51,712 bases of DNA from JACPHD01 sp964431805 (GCA_964431805.1 CAYSKV010000008.1:1-51712), one strand, 5' to 3'. Numbered from the stretch's first letter, positions 38,961-48,543 are shown. The notes: a model not told the origin generated them from the sequence alone. A program made the numbers and translations.

Positions 38961-39764
38961 ATGACAAATTTAAATAGACCTAAAATCGGTTTAGCCCTAG
39001 GTAGCGGCGGCGCGAGAGGGCTAGCGCATATTGGCGTTATTAAAATTTTGGAAGAAAATAATATTCCTATTGATTTTATCGCCGGTTCAAGTATTGGCGC
39101 TATGGTTGGCGGATTTTATGCGGCCGGGTTAGATATAAATAAAATTGAAAAAATAGTAAAAGATACTAATTGGCGCCAAATTTTTTCTTTAGTCGACCCA
39201 TATTTAATACAAGGATTAATCGGCGGAGAAAAAGTAAAAATATTTATTGAAAGCTATATTAAAGGGAAAAAATTTGAGGATTGCAGAATTCCTTTTTCGG
39301 CCGTAGCTACGAATTTAAAAAATGGAGAAATTGTAATTTTAAATAAAGGCGAAATGACGCCGGCGATTAGAGCGAGTATCTCGCTGCCTTTAGTTTTTAA
39401 ACCAGTAGAAATAAATAAAAAAATGCTAGTTGACGCCGGATTATCTTCTCCTGTGCCGGCGAAAATTGTTAGAGATATGGGCGCCGATATAGTTATCGCC
39501 GTTAATTTAGACAAACATTATTATAACGAGAAATCAAAACATGGCTGGTATGATGTTGCTAATAATTCATTAAATATTTTGCGTCATCATTTAGCGCTTC
39601 TTAATATGGTAAATGCCGACGTAGCTATTAATATAGATGTTGGTAAAAATTATTGGTATCAGTTTGTTAATGGCCAAGATAAAATTTTAGCCGGTGAAAA
39701 AGCGACAAATAAAATATTACCGCAATTAAAGGAATTAATAAATCAGAAGAGTCAAGAAATATAA
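38961..39764 (+). CDS. Patatin-like phospholipase/esterase (RssA-like)
   Basis: 267 residues, single patatin domain. Oxyanion glycine loop GSGGARG (14-20), nucleophile S44 in GSSIG, and the dyad aspartate D158 in VDAGLSSP (DAG replacing the usual DG-G/A). Like RssA/YchK proteins it is a cytoplasmic or membrane-associated lipid acyl hydrolase. Substrate unknown. It is 50 nt after the ATPase gene and ends in a strong terminator at 39785-39817. Confidence 0.92.
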   Translation: MTNLNRPKIGLALGSGGARGLAHIGVIKILEENNIPIDFIAGSSIGAMVGGFYAAGLDINKIEKIVKDTNWRQIFSLVDPYLIQGLIGGEKVKIFIESYIKGKKFEDCRIPFSAVATNLKNGEIVILNKGEMTPAIRASISLPLVFKPVEINKKMLVDAGLSSPVPAKIVRDMGADIVIAVNLDKHYYNEKSKHGWYDVANNSLNILRHHLALLNMVNADVAINIDVGKNYWYQFVNGQDKILAGEKATNKILPQLKELINQKSQEI

Positions 39765-39784
39765 ATAAATATAATAAAAATTAT

Positions 39785-39817
39785 AAAAAATAGCGACTTT
39801 TTTGGTCGCTATTTTTT
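39785..39817 (+). terminator. Strong intrinsic terminator after the patatin gene
   Basis: AAAAAATAGCGAC (39785-39797) pairs perfectly with GTCGCTATTTTTT (39805-39817); the 3' arm provides the T-run, and ATTTTTT follows. A second terminator of the same design is at 44987-45019. Confidence 0.93.
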
Positions 39818-39897
39818 ATTTTTTACCTCTTGTTTTTTATGTATTTTTGTGCTAATGTTTAGGGGTAATTAAATATTTTTTATTTAACTATAAATAT

Positions 39898-42800
39898 ATG
39901 AAAAAATTACTTATTGGGGTCGCCGTGATGATAGTTTCACTATCATTCGCCTGCGTATCCCAAGCAGCGGAGATTGCTTCGTCAAATCTGCAAATTTCCG
40001 CTTCTAACATTACTATTACACCTACGGTTTTAAAAGAAGGCATAACCGCTACTTTTAAAGCTAAAATCGAAAACAAAGGCACGAGCAACGCAACTAACAC
40101 TAAGGTGCGTTTTTTTGTTGATAATAAATTAGTAGGCGAAAAAAATATTTCTACGATTGTTAAAAATTATTACAGTTACGCAACACAAATTTATGTTATA
40201 CCATCAGGAGCCGCCGGAGAACATAAATTAACGGTTATTATTGGTGACGGTGAATTAGCGGATAAATTAATATCGGGGCAAATTATTGAAGGACTTGAAG
40301 TAAAGGAAGTTAAAACTCAAGCCGAAAAAATTTTTATTGTAAAACCAATAGCGCCCGATTTATCAATTTTACCGGCCGACATGTTAATTACTCCAGCCAC
40401 TTTTAAAAGTGGCGACAAGATTAATTTAAAAGCTATTGTTAAAAATATCGGCACCGATCCGGCTAAGAATTTTAAAGTTCAGTTTTATTTTAATAAAACA
40501 AAAATTTATGAAAAAAAGATAACTACTTTGAATAGTAACGCGCAATCTGTAGCTACTTATCAGTATAAACTTCCAAACGATGTTATTGGTAGCCAATTTT
40601 TTAAAGTAATTATAGATAGTGATAATGTTATTAAAGAAAGCGATGAAAAAAATAATGAAGCTGAAAAAACCCTAACCGTCTCGCCAATCTCACCCGATTT
40701 ATCTGTCGTATCAACCGATATGTCGGTCAATCCAGTTAGTTTTAAGGGCGGCGATAAAGTAAATTTTAGAGTCATTGTTAAAAATATTGGTACTGATCCA
40801 GCGAAAAATGTAAAAGCCGCTTTATATTTTAATGACACAAAGATATTTGAAAAAGTTATTCCAACATTGGTAAAAAACGGAAAGTATGCTGTTGTTAAAC
40901 AATATCAGCTGCCGGGAAATGCTAACGGTAATCAAATATTTAAAGTAAAAATTGATGAACAGAATACAATTAAAGAAAGCAATGAAAAAAATAATGAAGC
41001 TGAAAAAACAATTTCAGTGGCTAAGGCGCAACGCGATTTACTGTTTGAATTTATTAAACCAACCCCAAAAAATCCAACCGTTGGTCAGCAGGTAACTTGG
41101 CAAATTAAAATAAAGAATGCAGGTAATTCAGATGCGACAAATTTTAAACTAAATTTTTATGCTGATAATAAATCTAATACGCCAACCGCGACATTCGTAA
41201 TCCCTAAATTATCTAAAAATGCTAGTACAGTTAAAAGTGTAAAATGGACCGTGCCAGCGAATATAAGTACAGCCGTTGGCTATACCGTTCGAGCGGTAGT
41301 TGATGTTGATAACACTAATGATGAAACTAATGAAAATAATAATACAGTACTTTACAGCTTAAATTTAAAAGCGCCAGACTTAAAAATAGAATCTTATGAA
41401 GCTTCTTATAAAAGTTGGAAAATTTATCCAGGTATAGTTTTATCGCAAAATGGCAAAATTATTAACGACAATGTCGTGCCGGTTAATAATGTAAAAGTTG
41501 GATTATATTATAGCGTTAACAATAGCACAACTTTAATTAAGTTAGCTGAAAAAAATATTGGCTCTATAAGTAAAAAAAATAGTGCTACTGTTTCTCTGCA
41601 AGGTAATCAGCCAGCCAATATGCCACTCGGTACTGAATATCATGTGATAATGAAAGTTGATAATAATAATGAAATTGCTGAAACCAATGAAGAAAATAAT
41701 AGTTTAGAAATTATTAGAACTTTGACCGAAAAACCGCGCGAAGTGCAATATCCTTATTTACGCATAAATATAGCTGATGAAAATGGCGATCCGATGAATG
41801 GCGTGGCAGTAAAACTAACTAATACTGCGACTGGCGCGGTTGAGACTAAAACTACTGGTAGCGAAACATTTTATTTTTCAACGGGCAATGTAATTTTTGA
41901 AGCAAGACCAAATACTGCCAATTACCAAGTTGAAGCTTCTTACGCCGGTTATCGCACCGTAATTGATACAATCGCCTATGATAAAGATAACGATAATACG
42001 CAGGAAAAATATATAAATATGGATAAAAAAGCGTTGGTTTCTGGTGTGGTGAAAAATAATGCTGGCGCTGTATTGCCATGGGCGGTTGTTAGAGTTGAAG
42101 GCTTAGGCTTAGAAGCGGTAACCGATGCTCAGGGTAAATATGGATTTTTACTAAATGGCGGTACTTATAAGTTTAGATTTTCACGAGAAGGTTATAACCG
42201 CGTTATAGTTTCTGATTATGTGGTAGCACCATTATCAACACAAACTCTTGATAAAGTATTGTCTCCAGGTACAGTTGGCTATGTTGCTGGGCGAGTAACC
42301 GATGACGAAGGTAATGGTTTAGCCAATACCGATGTTTTGGTAAACGATACTATAATTGGCCTTACTGGTAATGACGGACGTTTTAGTTTTAATGTAATCG
42401 CTGCTTACAATAAAAAATTTACTTTTAGAAAAAAACCGACTTATGTTAATACTGAATTTACCGAAGATATAATTGCTGGAAAAGAGTATAACTATGACTT
42501 AGTGTTATATAAACCATCAACCGATAATCATGTTGAAAGAGGAACTAATATAGTTTCCTGGCATCAACATGAAGGCACGCCGGCTAATTCATTCTTTATT
42601 CCTGAATATAACGTTGATATTTGGTGGGGTTTGGGACACGTAAAAATGGGACTTGATTATAATAGATCAGACAATCAAACAAAAATCAGTAAGTTAGTGA
42701 TAAATGTTAGAGGAGATAATTGGGAATGCAATAAAGTTGAAGGAGACGGTGATATAGAAACTTCGGCGATTGATATACCGATTACTATTTCAGCCGGCAG

Positions 42801-43272
42801 TTGTAGTGGTAAATTAACTCAAATGGATGTTTATAAAGTAGCCATAGAATCAGGCGGATCGGAAATTTGGAGTGACGAAGGATTCTGGACTTCAGCCAGT
42901 GATCCTATGAATTCTAAATCAAAAGTATTTACTTTTGATAATGTTCCGGTTGCTTGGGATAATAATTTTAAAGTTAAGATGTGGGTTAGAGTACAGAAAA
43001 AAGCGGTTATCGGGACTGACGGCGACGGTTCAGGCGCTTTATCCGGTTATCATATGGATAAAAAATTAATTACTTGGTATCCACAAAAACCCCCGACAAC
43101 AAAAATTAGCACTAGCTGGAAGCAGATTGGCGGATATTTCTTGGGTATTTTAAGTAATCCAGTTAATATTGTTACTGGCTTCTCAGATTTATATACAGTA
43201 GATCAATTTGAACAGTACGACATGGTAGATGTCTTGCCGGAAAATTTTCCAGGTTATATAGGTGGTTATTAA
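39898..43272 (+). CDS. Large secreted CARDB and carboxypeptidase-regulatory-domain surface protein
   Basis: 1124 residues. Cleavable signal peptide KKLLIGVAVMIVSLSFACVSQA. Five Ig-like CARDB repeats fill about 30-610; each has a K-N-I/A-G-T-D-P/A-T-N segment and an E-x-N-E-x-N-N end, such as IVKNIGTDPAKNFKVQFY and ESDEKNNEAEKTL. Three carboxypeptidase regulatory-like (prealbumin-type) domains follow (about 615-860, for example VSGVVKNNAGAVLPWAVVRV and AGRVTDDEGNGLANTDVLV). The last ~260 residues are unrecognised. No sortase or PEP-CTERM anchor is seen. It is probably an adhesive or structural surface protein. It is 80 nt after a terminator, so it has its own promoter, not clearly visible. Confidence 0.88.
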   Translation: MKKLLIGVAVMIVSLSFACVSQAAEIASSNLQISASNITITPTVLKEGITATFKAKIENKGTSNATNTKVRFFVDNKLVGEKNISTIVKNYYSYATQIYVIPSGAAGEHKLTVIIGDGELADKLISGQIIEGLEVKEVKTQAEKIFIVKPIAPDLSILPADMLITPATFKSGDKINLKAIVKNIGTDPAKNFKVQFYFNKTKIYEKKITTLNSNAQSVATYQYKLPNDVIGSQFFKVIIDSDNVIKESDEKNNEAEKTLTVSPISPDLSVVSTDMSVNPVSFKGGDKVNFRVIVKNIGTDPAKNVKAALYFNDTKIFEKVIPTLVKNGKYAVVKQYQLPGNANGNQIFKVKIDEQNTIKESNEKNNEAEKTISVAKAQRDLLFEFIKPTPKNPTVGQQVTWQIKIKNAGNSDATNFKLNFYADNKSNTPTATFVIPKLSKNASTVKSVKWTVPANISTAVGYTVRAVVDVDNTNDETNENNNTVLYSLNLKAPDLKIESYEASYKSWKIYPGIVLSQNGKIINDNVVPVNNVKVGLYYSVNNSTTLIKLAEKNIGSISKKNSATVSLQGNQPANMPLGTEYHVIMKVDNNNEIAETNEENNSLEIIRTLTEKPREVQYPYLRINIADENGDPMNGVAVKLTNTATGAVETKTTGSETFYFSTGNVIFEARPNTANYQVEASYAGYRTVIDTIAYDKDNDNTQEKYINMDKKALVSGVVKNNAGAVLPWAVVRVEGLGLEAVTDAQGKYGFLLNGGTYKFRFSREGYNRVIVSDYVVAPLSTQTLDKVLSPGTVGYVAGRVTDDEGNGLANTDVLVNDTIIGLTGNDGRFSFNVIAAYNKKFTFRKKPTYVNTEFTEDIIAGKEYNYDLVLYKPSTDNHVERGTNIVSWHQHEGTPANSFFIPEYNVDIWWGLGHVKMGLDYNRSDNQTKISKLVINVRGDNWECNKVEGDGDIETSAIDIPITISAGSCSGKLTQMDVYKVAIESGGSEIWSDEGFWTSASDPMNSKSKVFTFDNVPVAWDNNFKVKMWVRVQKKAVIGTDGDGSGALSGYHMDKKLITWYPQKPPTTKISTSWKQIGGYFLGILSNPVNIVTGFSDLYTVDQFEQYDMVDVLPENFPGYIGGY

Positions 43273-43294
43273 AAAGTTAAATTAAATAGTATTC

Positions 43295-43373
43295 ACCCTG
43301 TTAGAAGTTCCCCTTTAAAAAGGTCATCTGACGGGATGTGTAAACTAAAATATATGCAGACTTCTAACAGGGT
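43295..43373. repeat. Palindromic element spanning the start of a lipoprotein gene
   Basis: Perfect 14-bp ends ACCCTGTTAGAAGT (43295-43308) and ACTTCTAACAGGGT (43360-43373) enclose CCTTT-AA-AAAGG and CATC/GATG hairpins. The outer ends match the recG element (4918-5008). The right arm encodes the TSNRV residues of the lipoprotein leader and provides its start region. Confidence 0.8.
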
Positions 43374-43953
43374 AAAAAAAATTATTATTTTATTATTGTT
43401 TGTTTCTTTAACTCTTGTTGGCTGCGCACAAAAGAAAGTTGTATCTAAATTAGAAGGAGTAAATCAGCAAGGAAATATTAAAAATGAGGAAGTTAAAACA
43501 GAGAAGACAAAAGCTAGTGGCATCGCTGAGGTTTGTAATTATTTTCCCAAAGAGCTTGTTGAGTCTGCGATTGGTAAGCCGATTGTTAAAATAGAAGTAT
43601 CAATACTTGGTAGTGAATATTGCCATTATTATACTGCTTATAGCGAAACTTACGATCATACGCCATATGGAGATAAACCAGGCGGCCCTCATGTTGTAGT
43701 TGTTTATGACACGGAGGACTTTATAAAAGATAAAGCCTATAATGAAACTCATGGTACTAAATATGAAACTGATGCTTCAATCGGTATGGATAATTACGTT
43801 ATGCGCAGTAATGTAAATAAAATTTGGCAAACTGCGTTGGTATTAGGCGGTGATAAATATTTAAGAATAAAATTTATTGACGATGCCGTTACCGGAGAAG
43901 ATTTAGTTAAAATCGCTAAAAAGTTTGCAGAAAAAATAGCGGCCGGAAAATAA
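43354..43953 (+). CDS. Lipoprotein, paralogue of the next gene
   Basis: About 199 residues from ATG 43354 (43336 is an alternative in frame). Signal peptide MQTSNRVKKIIILLLFVSL with lipobox LVGC, then a Lys/Glu-rich linker and a domain with EVCNYFPKELVESAIGKPIVKIE, HYYTAYSE, GGPHVVVV and IWQTALVLGG. The next lipoprotein carries the same domain. The leader residues just before the hydrophobic core come from the palindromic element at 43295-43373. Function unknown; an extracytoplasmic membrane-attached protein. Confidence 0.82.
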   Translation: MQTSNRVKKIIILLLFVSLTLVGCAQKKVVSKLEGVNQQGNIKNEEVKTEKTKASGIAEVCNYFPKELVESAIGKPIVKIEVSILGSEYCHYYTAYSETYDHTPYGDKPGGPHVVVVYDTEDFIKDKAYNETHGTKYETDASIGMDNYVMRSNVNKIWQTALVLGGDKYLRIKFIDDAVTGEDLVKIAKKFAEKIAAGK

Positions 43954-43979
43954 TTATTACTCTTTATAATAAAAAATTT

Positions 43980-44966
43980 ATGAAGTTAAAAATTTTAATT
44001 TTAATTTTGTCTGTTATTTTTTTAAGCGGCTGCGCTAAAAAAAATATGATAACCGTGTCTGACGGTAAAGGTGGTTTTATAAAGGTTGAAGATAAATCTG
44101 ATATAAAAGAGGAAGTGAAAAAAGGTGATATTAGCAATGATATTTGTAAAGAGTTCACGCCGGATTTTATTTATTCGGTTCTGCATAAGCCGATCGTTAA
44201 AGTTGAACCGTCAAAGTTAGCGACCGTTTATGCTTGCGATTACTATACGGATTATAAAGTAGATTTTTATAAAGATGAAAAATATAATTTTGTTGGCCCC
44301 GGCGGTCCGAGCATTTCAATTGTTTTAGATAATTTAAATGTTGCTAAGCAAAAAGAAGCGCGAAAATTTTTAGGTTTAACCTTAGATACAAGCGCGAAAA
44401 TTAATATGGAAAATATTGTTAGTTATCGCGCGGATAAAAGTATTTGGTCAGTTGATTTAATAATTAACCCCGATCGCTTTGTCTGGGCGAATTATTCTAA
44501 TAAAGCGATTACTGACGATGAATTAATAACTTTAGCTGCGGCTATGGCTGATAAAATACAAGGTCGTCTTAAAATAAACATTGAAAAAAATCCGATTGAT
44601 TTAGAGGCGGCGGCTGAGCAAGCCTTAGGAGAGAGTCAAGAAAAAATAGCTAGTCAATTTTTTGATTATCTAGCTGGCAAAAAAATACAAGAAGCCATCG
44701 CGATGATGGATGCTAATGATGATACGAAGCAGGGTTGGGCAGTAAATTTTAATACTATAGAATCTTTAAAAGTTAATAAAATAGAAGAAGCTTTTAAAGA
44801 AGAGTGGACGCCGTCGCGCCAAACTTTTAAAATGGAATTAGAAGTAAGAGTAAATTCGGAAGGCGAACAAATGGGCTGGGAAAATGGTAAAAATTTTCGC
44901 TGGGTTACTTTAGAAAAAAATGCTAGTGGCGTTTGGGTAGTTCATGAATTAGCCAATAATCCTTAA
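43980..44966 (+). CDS. Lipoprotein with an additional C-terminal domain
   Basis: 328 residues. Signal peptide KLKILILILSVIFL with lipobox LSGC. Residues about 50-200 repeat the domain of the preceding lipoprotein (CKEFTPDFIYSVLHKPIVKVE, YYTDYKVD, GGPSISIVLD, KSIWSVDLIINP). An extra C-terminal region (about 210-328) with ASQFFDYLAGKKIQEAIAMMD, WAVNFNTIESLKV and a final beta-hairpin resembles small NTF2-like (DUF4878-type) domains. The gene pair probably arose by duplication, with gain or loss of the C-terminal domain. It ends at a bidirectional terminator. Confidence 0.85.
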   Translation: MKLKILILILSVIFLSGCAKKNMITVSDGKGGFIKVEDKSDIKEEVKKGDISNDICKEFTPDFIYSVLHKPIVKVEPSKLATVYACDYYTDYKVDFYKDEKYNFVGPGGPSISIVLDNLNVAKQKEARKFLGLTLDTSAKINMENIVSYRADKSIWSVDLIINPDRFVWANYSNKAITDDELITLAAAMADKIQGRLKINIEKNPIDLEAAAEQALGESQEKIASQFFDYLAGKKIQEAIAMMDANDDTKQGWAVNFNTIESLKVNKIEEAFKEEWTPSRQTFKMELEVRVNSEGEQMGWENGKNFRWVTLEKNASGVWVVHELANNP

Positions 44967-44986
44967 AATTAAAATCATTTTTAAAT

Positions 44987-45019
44987 AAAAAACAGCAACT
45001 TTTTTGGTTGCTGTTTTTT
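44987..45019. terminator. Bidirectional terminator between convergent genes
   Basis: AAAAAACAGCAAC (44987-44999) pairs perfectly with GTTGCTGTTTTTT (45007-45019). T-runs lie on both strands, serving the lipoprotein gene (plus) and the membrane protein gene (minus). Confidence 0.92.
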
Positions 45020-45031
45020 ATTTTTGAATTA

Positions 45032-45424
45032 TTATTTTATTATTGATAATAAATCAACATAAAGCGCATAGGCTATAGCTAAAAAAGAAAAGAAGAAAAT
45101 CGCTATATAATTCCATTTTGCTAAACTAGTTTCCAAACTTTTTAAAATATAGAGTAAGGCGGTTTTATCTTCAGAATTAAATGGTTGATCGTTTTCTATT
45201 TTTTTAACCAAATTAAGTTTTTCAATAAGTTTGTCGCGGCGATTTTCTATATTAAAGCGATGAGCGAAGTACCAAATAAAACCGATAGTGCCAATATACC
45301 AAAAAACTTCTACCCAAAATTGACTATAATGATTTAAAACTATAACTATTCTGTAGGCGATTGTTGCTATAACGCCAACTGTAAAAATTAAAATTCTATA
45401 AGCTTGTTTACTTAATTTTGGCAT
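45032..45424 (-). CDS. Hypothetical membrane protein with three helices
   Basis: 130 residues. Hydrophobic segments at about 9-30 (ILIFTVGVIATIAYRIVIVL), 36-53 (WVEVFWYIGTIGFIWYF) and 105-127 (YIAIFFFSFLAIAYALYV), with a charged loop (HRFNIENRRDKLIEKLNLVKK) between the second and third. Not recognised. It lies 6 nt downstream of the ZIP transporter on the same strand, so it is probably co-transcribed with it, but nothing in it points to metal handling. Confidence 0.75.
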   Translation of the reverse strand: MPKLSKQAYRILIFTVGVIATIAYRIVIVLNHYSQFWVEVFWYIGTIGFIWYFAHRFNIENRRDKLIEKLNLVKKIENDQPFNSEDKTALLYILKSLETSLAKWNYIAIFFFSFLAIAYALYVDLLSIIK

Positions 45425-45430
45425 AGTTCA

Positions 45431-46183
45431 TTAGTTATTAATTTTTTTTAAAATTATCATTATGCCAATGCCAATCATAATAGTTGTTAATTGAGCAAAG
45501 GCTTGATGAAGTTTGTTGTTATCTTTTTTTAATTCAGGAAAAAGATCAGAAGTGGCGATATAAATAAAACCGCCGGCAGTAAAAGGAATAATGAAAGCAG
45601 AAAAATTTTCCACCCACCCACTTATTATTAAAGCGAAAATAGCCCCGACGATAGAAGCGCCTGCTGAAATTAAATTATAAAATAAAGCTTTAAATTTAGA
45701 GTAGCCGGCGTAGAGCAGGATGGCGAATTCGCTGAATTCACCAGGAATTTCATGACTTATTATGGCGATAGTAGTAGCTAAGCCTAAATTAAAATCAATT
45801 AAATAAGAACCAGCTATAATCATGCCATCAACAAAATTATGTAGACCGTCTCCGACTAAATTCATCATGCCTACTGGATGTGGATGCGCTTCGGTTGTGG
45901 GTAAATGGCAATGGCGCCAATGAATAATTTTTTCTAGAATAAAAAAGAATAAAATCCCGGCTAATATCCATAACCAAATATTAGTTTGGCCACTATTTTC
46001 CGCCGCCTCGGGTATTAAATGGAGAAAGCTGTCGCCGAGCAAAACTCCGGCTGATAAACTAACTAAAAATATGGTTAATTTATCTAATTTTTTTTGCGAA
46101 ATCATTAATGTAAAAATACCGACAAGGGACAGAAGAGAAACAACTAATACGCTAGCGATGGTATAAAAATATATGGAGAACAT
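45431..46183 (-). CDS. ZIP-family divalent metal transporter
   Basis: 250 residues, eight predicted membrane helices. Helix 2 has DSFLHLIPEA, helix 4 DGLHNFVDGMIIAGSYL, and helix 5 SHEIPGEFSEFAILLYAGYS; these carry the His, Asp and Glu metal ligands of the ZIP family (HNxxD in helix 4, HExPxE in helix 5). A short His-rich loop (HWRHCHLPTTEAHPHPVG) lies between helices 3 and 4. It imports Zn2+, Fe2+ or similar ions; the specific metal is not readable. Confidence 0.95.
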   Translation of the reverse strand: MFSIYFYTIASVLVVSLLSLVGIFTLMISQKKLDKLTIFLVSLSAGVLLGDSFLHLIPEAAENSGQTNIWLWILAGILFFFILEKIIHWRHCHLPTTEAHPHPVGMMNLVGDGLHNFVDGMIIAGSYLIDFNLGLATTIAIISHEIPGEFSEFAILLYAGYSKFKALFYNLISAGASIVGAIFALIISGWVENFSAFIIPFTAGGFIYIATSDLFPELKKDNNKLHQAFAQLTTIMIGIGIMIILKKINN

Positions 46184-46237
46184 ATCTTTTGCTGTTTAGG
46201 TTTAGTTATATTATAATATTAGCATAATTTTTACCCT

Positions 46238-46266
46238 TTGACCTAATCAAATTTTTAAACTATGAT
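46238..46266 (+). promoter_or_regulatory. Promoter of the 46300-dnaG-rpoD operon
   Basis: TTGACC (46238-46243), a 17-bp spacer and TATGAT (46261-46266). The transcript would begin near 46273, about 27 nt before the ATG at 46300. Confidence 0.7.
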
Positions 46267-46299
46267 AGAGTCATAAATGGAAGTATAAAATTAAAAATT

Positions 46300-46614
46300 A
46301 TGAAGCTAATATTAGATAAAAATACATTAGACCAAGCGCCTGAGCAATTATTAAGACAGGCTGGATATGCTTATTTAATGGATAGAAATACTGGGCAGGA
46401 AAGCTATGTGCGTCGTTTTAATCGCGGTTTTTATCCTAGATTTCATTTATATATTGAAGAGCAGGGCAATCAAGTAATTTTAAATTTACATCTTGATCAA
46501 AAGCAGGCTAGCTACGAAGGAGCGCACGCGCATAACGCCGAATACGACGGTGATTTAGTGGAACAGGAAATGGCGAGAATAAAAAAATATGTGCCTGGGA
46601 ATTTTAAATTTTAG
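46300..46614 (+). CDS. Small conserved hypothetical protein preceding dnaG
   Basis: 104 residues, no signal peptide or membrane helix. The sequence mixes DKNTLDQAPEQLLRQAGYAYLMDRNTGQ with beta strands (FHLYIEEQGNQVILNLHLDQK) and a His-containing AHAHNAEYDGDLVEQEMARI. Not assigned to a function. It is 5 nt upstream of dnaG and shares the operon, a layout that resembles the rpsU-dnaG-rpoD macromolecular-synthesis operon of other bacteria with another small gene in the first position. Confidence 0.8.
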   Translation: MKLILDKNTLDQAPEQLLRQAGYAYLMDRNTGQESYVRRFNRGFYPRFHLYIEEQGNQVILNLHLDQKQASYEGAHAHNAEYDGDLVEQEMARIKKYVPGNFKF

Positions 46615-46619
46615 AATTT

Positions 46620-48536
46620 ATGGTTAATCCTTCAGACGAAATAAAATCAAAATTAGATATCGTTGATGTTGTTCGCGAATATATTCCGCTTAAAGCGGCT
46701 GGTTTGAATTTTCGCGCTAACTGCCCGTTTCATCGGGAAAAAACCCCGTCGTTTATGGTTAGCCCGGAAAAACAGATTTGGCATTGTTTTGGCTGCGGTA
46801 AAGGCGGAGACGTGATTTCTTTCGTTATGGAGATTGAAGGTTTAAGTTTTATTGAAACTTTGCGTTTGCTTGCAAAAAAGGCCGGCGTAGTTTTGAAAAA
46901 AGCTGATCCGGCGTTAACTTCAAAAAGAAATACTTTACTAGATATTTTAGAATTATCCGCAAAATATTATCATAAAGTTTTAACCGACAGTCCGGCGGCC
47001 GAAAGCGCGCGCCAATATTTGCGCGATCGAGCTTTAACTGACAATACTATAGAAAAATGGCAAATCGGTTATAGCCCGGAGACTTGGGATAGTTTAACTA
47101 ATTTTTTAAAAAGCAGGGGCTATGGAGAAAACGAGATTTTTTTAGCCGGCTTAAGCGTTAAAAAAGAAAAAGCTCCTGGTTTTTATGATCGCTTTAGGGG
47201 TCGCATTATGTTTCCTATTAATGATATTAATGGCAATGTGGTTGGTTTTACTGCGCGAGTTAGGCCGGAAAAAGAAGCGGAAGAAAAAATGGGAAAATAT
47301 ATAAATACGCCAGCGACTATGATTTATGATAAGTCAAAAATTTTATTTGGTTTAGATAAAGCTAAGATGGCGGTTAAAGCTGAAGACGCGGTTGTTTTAG
47401 TGGAGGGACAGATGGATGCAATAATGGCAGAGCAAAATGGTTTTAATAATGTTGTCGCAAGTTCGGGCACGGCTTTAACAACGGATCAAGTAAATCTAAT
47501 TAAGCGTTATTCTAATAATTTGTTTTTATCTTTTGACATGGATAAAGCGGGGGATTTAGCGGCTGAACGCGGAATTGCCCAAGCCATGCAAGCGGAAATG
47601 AATATTAAAGTAATTGAACTTCCGGAAGGTAAGGATCCTGACGAGTGTATTAAAAATAATCCTGAAAATTGGCAGCAAGCGGTTAAAAACGCTAAGCCAA
47701 TGATGCAATATTATTTTGATAAAACTTTTACTAAATTAAATTTGAATGATTACGAAGGCCAAAATCAAGCGGAAAAAATACTTATGCCGGTGATTGCTAA
47801 ATTCGGTTCAAAAACAGAACAAGATTTTTGGCTTAAAAAATTGAGCCATGAAATTAATGCCAACGAAAATTCTCTAAGGGAAAAATTAAAAAAGATTACT
47901 GAAAAGCAAAATCAGACTAATTCTTCAGGTAAACCTTTAAATCAACCGTTAAAAGAATTAGATCAAGTAAAGCCGAGCAGGGAGCAAATGCTTTCGGAAT
48001 TGCTTCTGGCTTTAGTATTAAGATTTCCTTCTCATTTAGAATATGTGATTAATCATATTGGGCCGGAAGATTTAGCCGGTGAATCAAATAAACTGCTTTA
48101 CAGAAATTTAATTATTTATTATAATAAGCTTATAGATTTATGGACTCGAGAAGGGGGAAATTTTGAATTGGCAATAAATTATCTTAGTTTAAAAGAGTGG
48201 TTAAGCAATGCTGATAACTTTACTCAAGATAGCAATGTTCAAACGGATAGCCAGCCTGATAATTATAAGTGTTTGAGCTTATTAGACAGGCTGGTTCTTT
48301 TAGCTGATAAAGATTTTTATGATTATAGCGAGGAGCAGGTTAGAGCCGAAATAATAAATATCATGTCTACTTTAAGGGTGAATTTTTTAAATAATCGGCG
48401 CCGTGAAATAACTAAAATAATTGCTACTCTAGAAAAAGAAAATATCAGCAGTCAAGAAAAAAATGAAAAATTTAAAGTTTTAATGGAAGAACATAAGGCT
48501 TTAACCGAAGAAATAAATTTAATAGAGATAAAATAA
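46620..48536 (+). CDS. dnaG: DNA primase DnaG
   Basis: 638 residues. CHC2 zinc finger C35, H38, C56, C59 (NCPFHREKTPSF, HCFGCGKGGD). RNA polymerase domain with TOPRIM motifs VEGQMDAIMA (about 262) and LSFDMDKAGDLAAER. C-terminal helicase-binding region (about 440-638) is divergent, as usual. It makes RNA primers at the replication fork. Position between a small conserved gene and rpoD, with 7 nt to rpoD, marks a conserved operon. Confidence 0.97.
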   Translation: MVNPSDEIKSKLDIVDVVREYIPLKAAGLNFRANCPFHREKTPSFMVSPEKQIWHCFGCGKGGDVISFVMEIEGLSFIETLRLLAKKAGVVLKKADPALTSKRNTLLDILELSAKYYHKVLTDSPAAESARQYLRDRALTDNTIEKWQIGYSPETWDSLTNFLKSRGYGENEIFLAGLSVKKEKAPGFYDRFRGRIMFPINDINGNVVGFTARVRPEKEAEEKMGKYINTPATMIYDKSKILFGLDKAKMAVKAEDAVVLVEGQMDAIMAEQNGFNNVVASSGTALTTDQVNLIKRYSNNLFLSFDMDKAGDLAAERGIAQAMQAEMNIKVIELPEGKDPDECIKNNPENWQQAVKNAKPMMQYYFDKTFTKLNLNDYEGQNQAEKILMPVIAKFGSKTEQDFWLKKLSHEINANENSLREKLKKITEKQNQTNSSGKPLNQPLKELDQVKPSREQMLSELLLALVLRFPSHLEYVINHIGPEDLAGESNKLLYRNLIIYYNKLIDLWTREGGNFELAINYLSLKEWLSNADNFTQDSNVQTDSQPDNYKCLSLLDRLVLLADKDFYDYSEEQVRAEIINIMSTLRVNFLNNRRREITKIIATLEKENISSQEKNEKFKVLMEEHKALTEEINLIEIK

Positions 48537-48543
48537 TTTAAAT

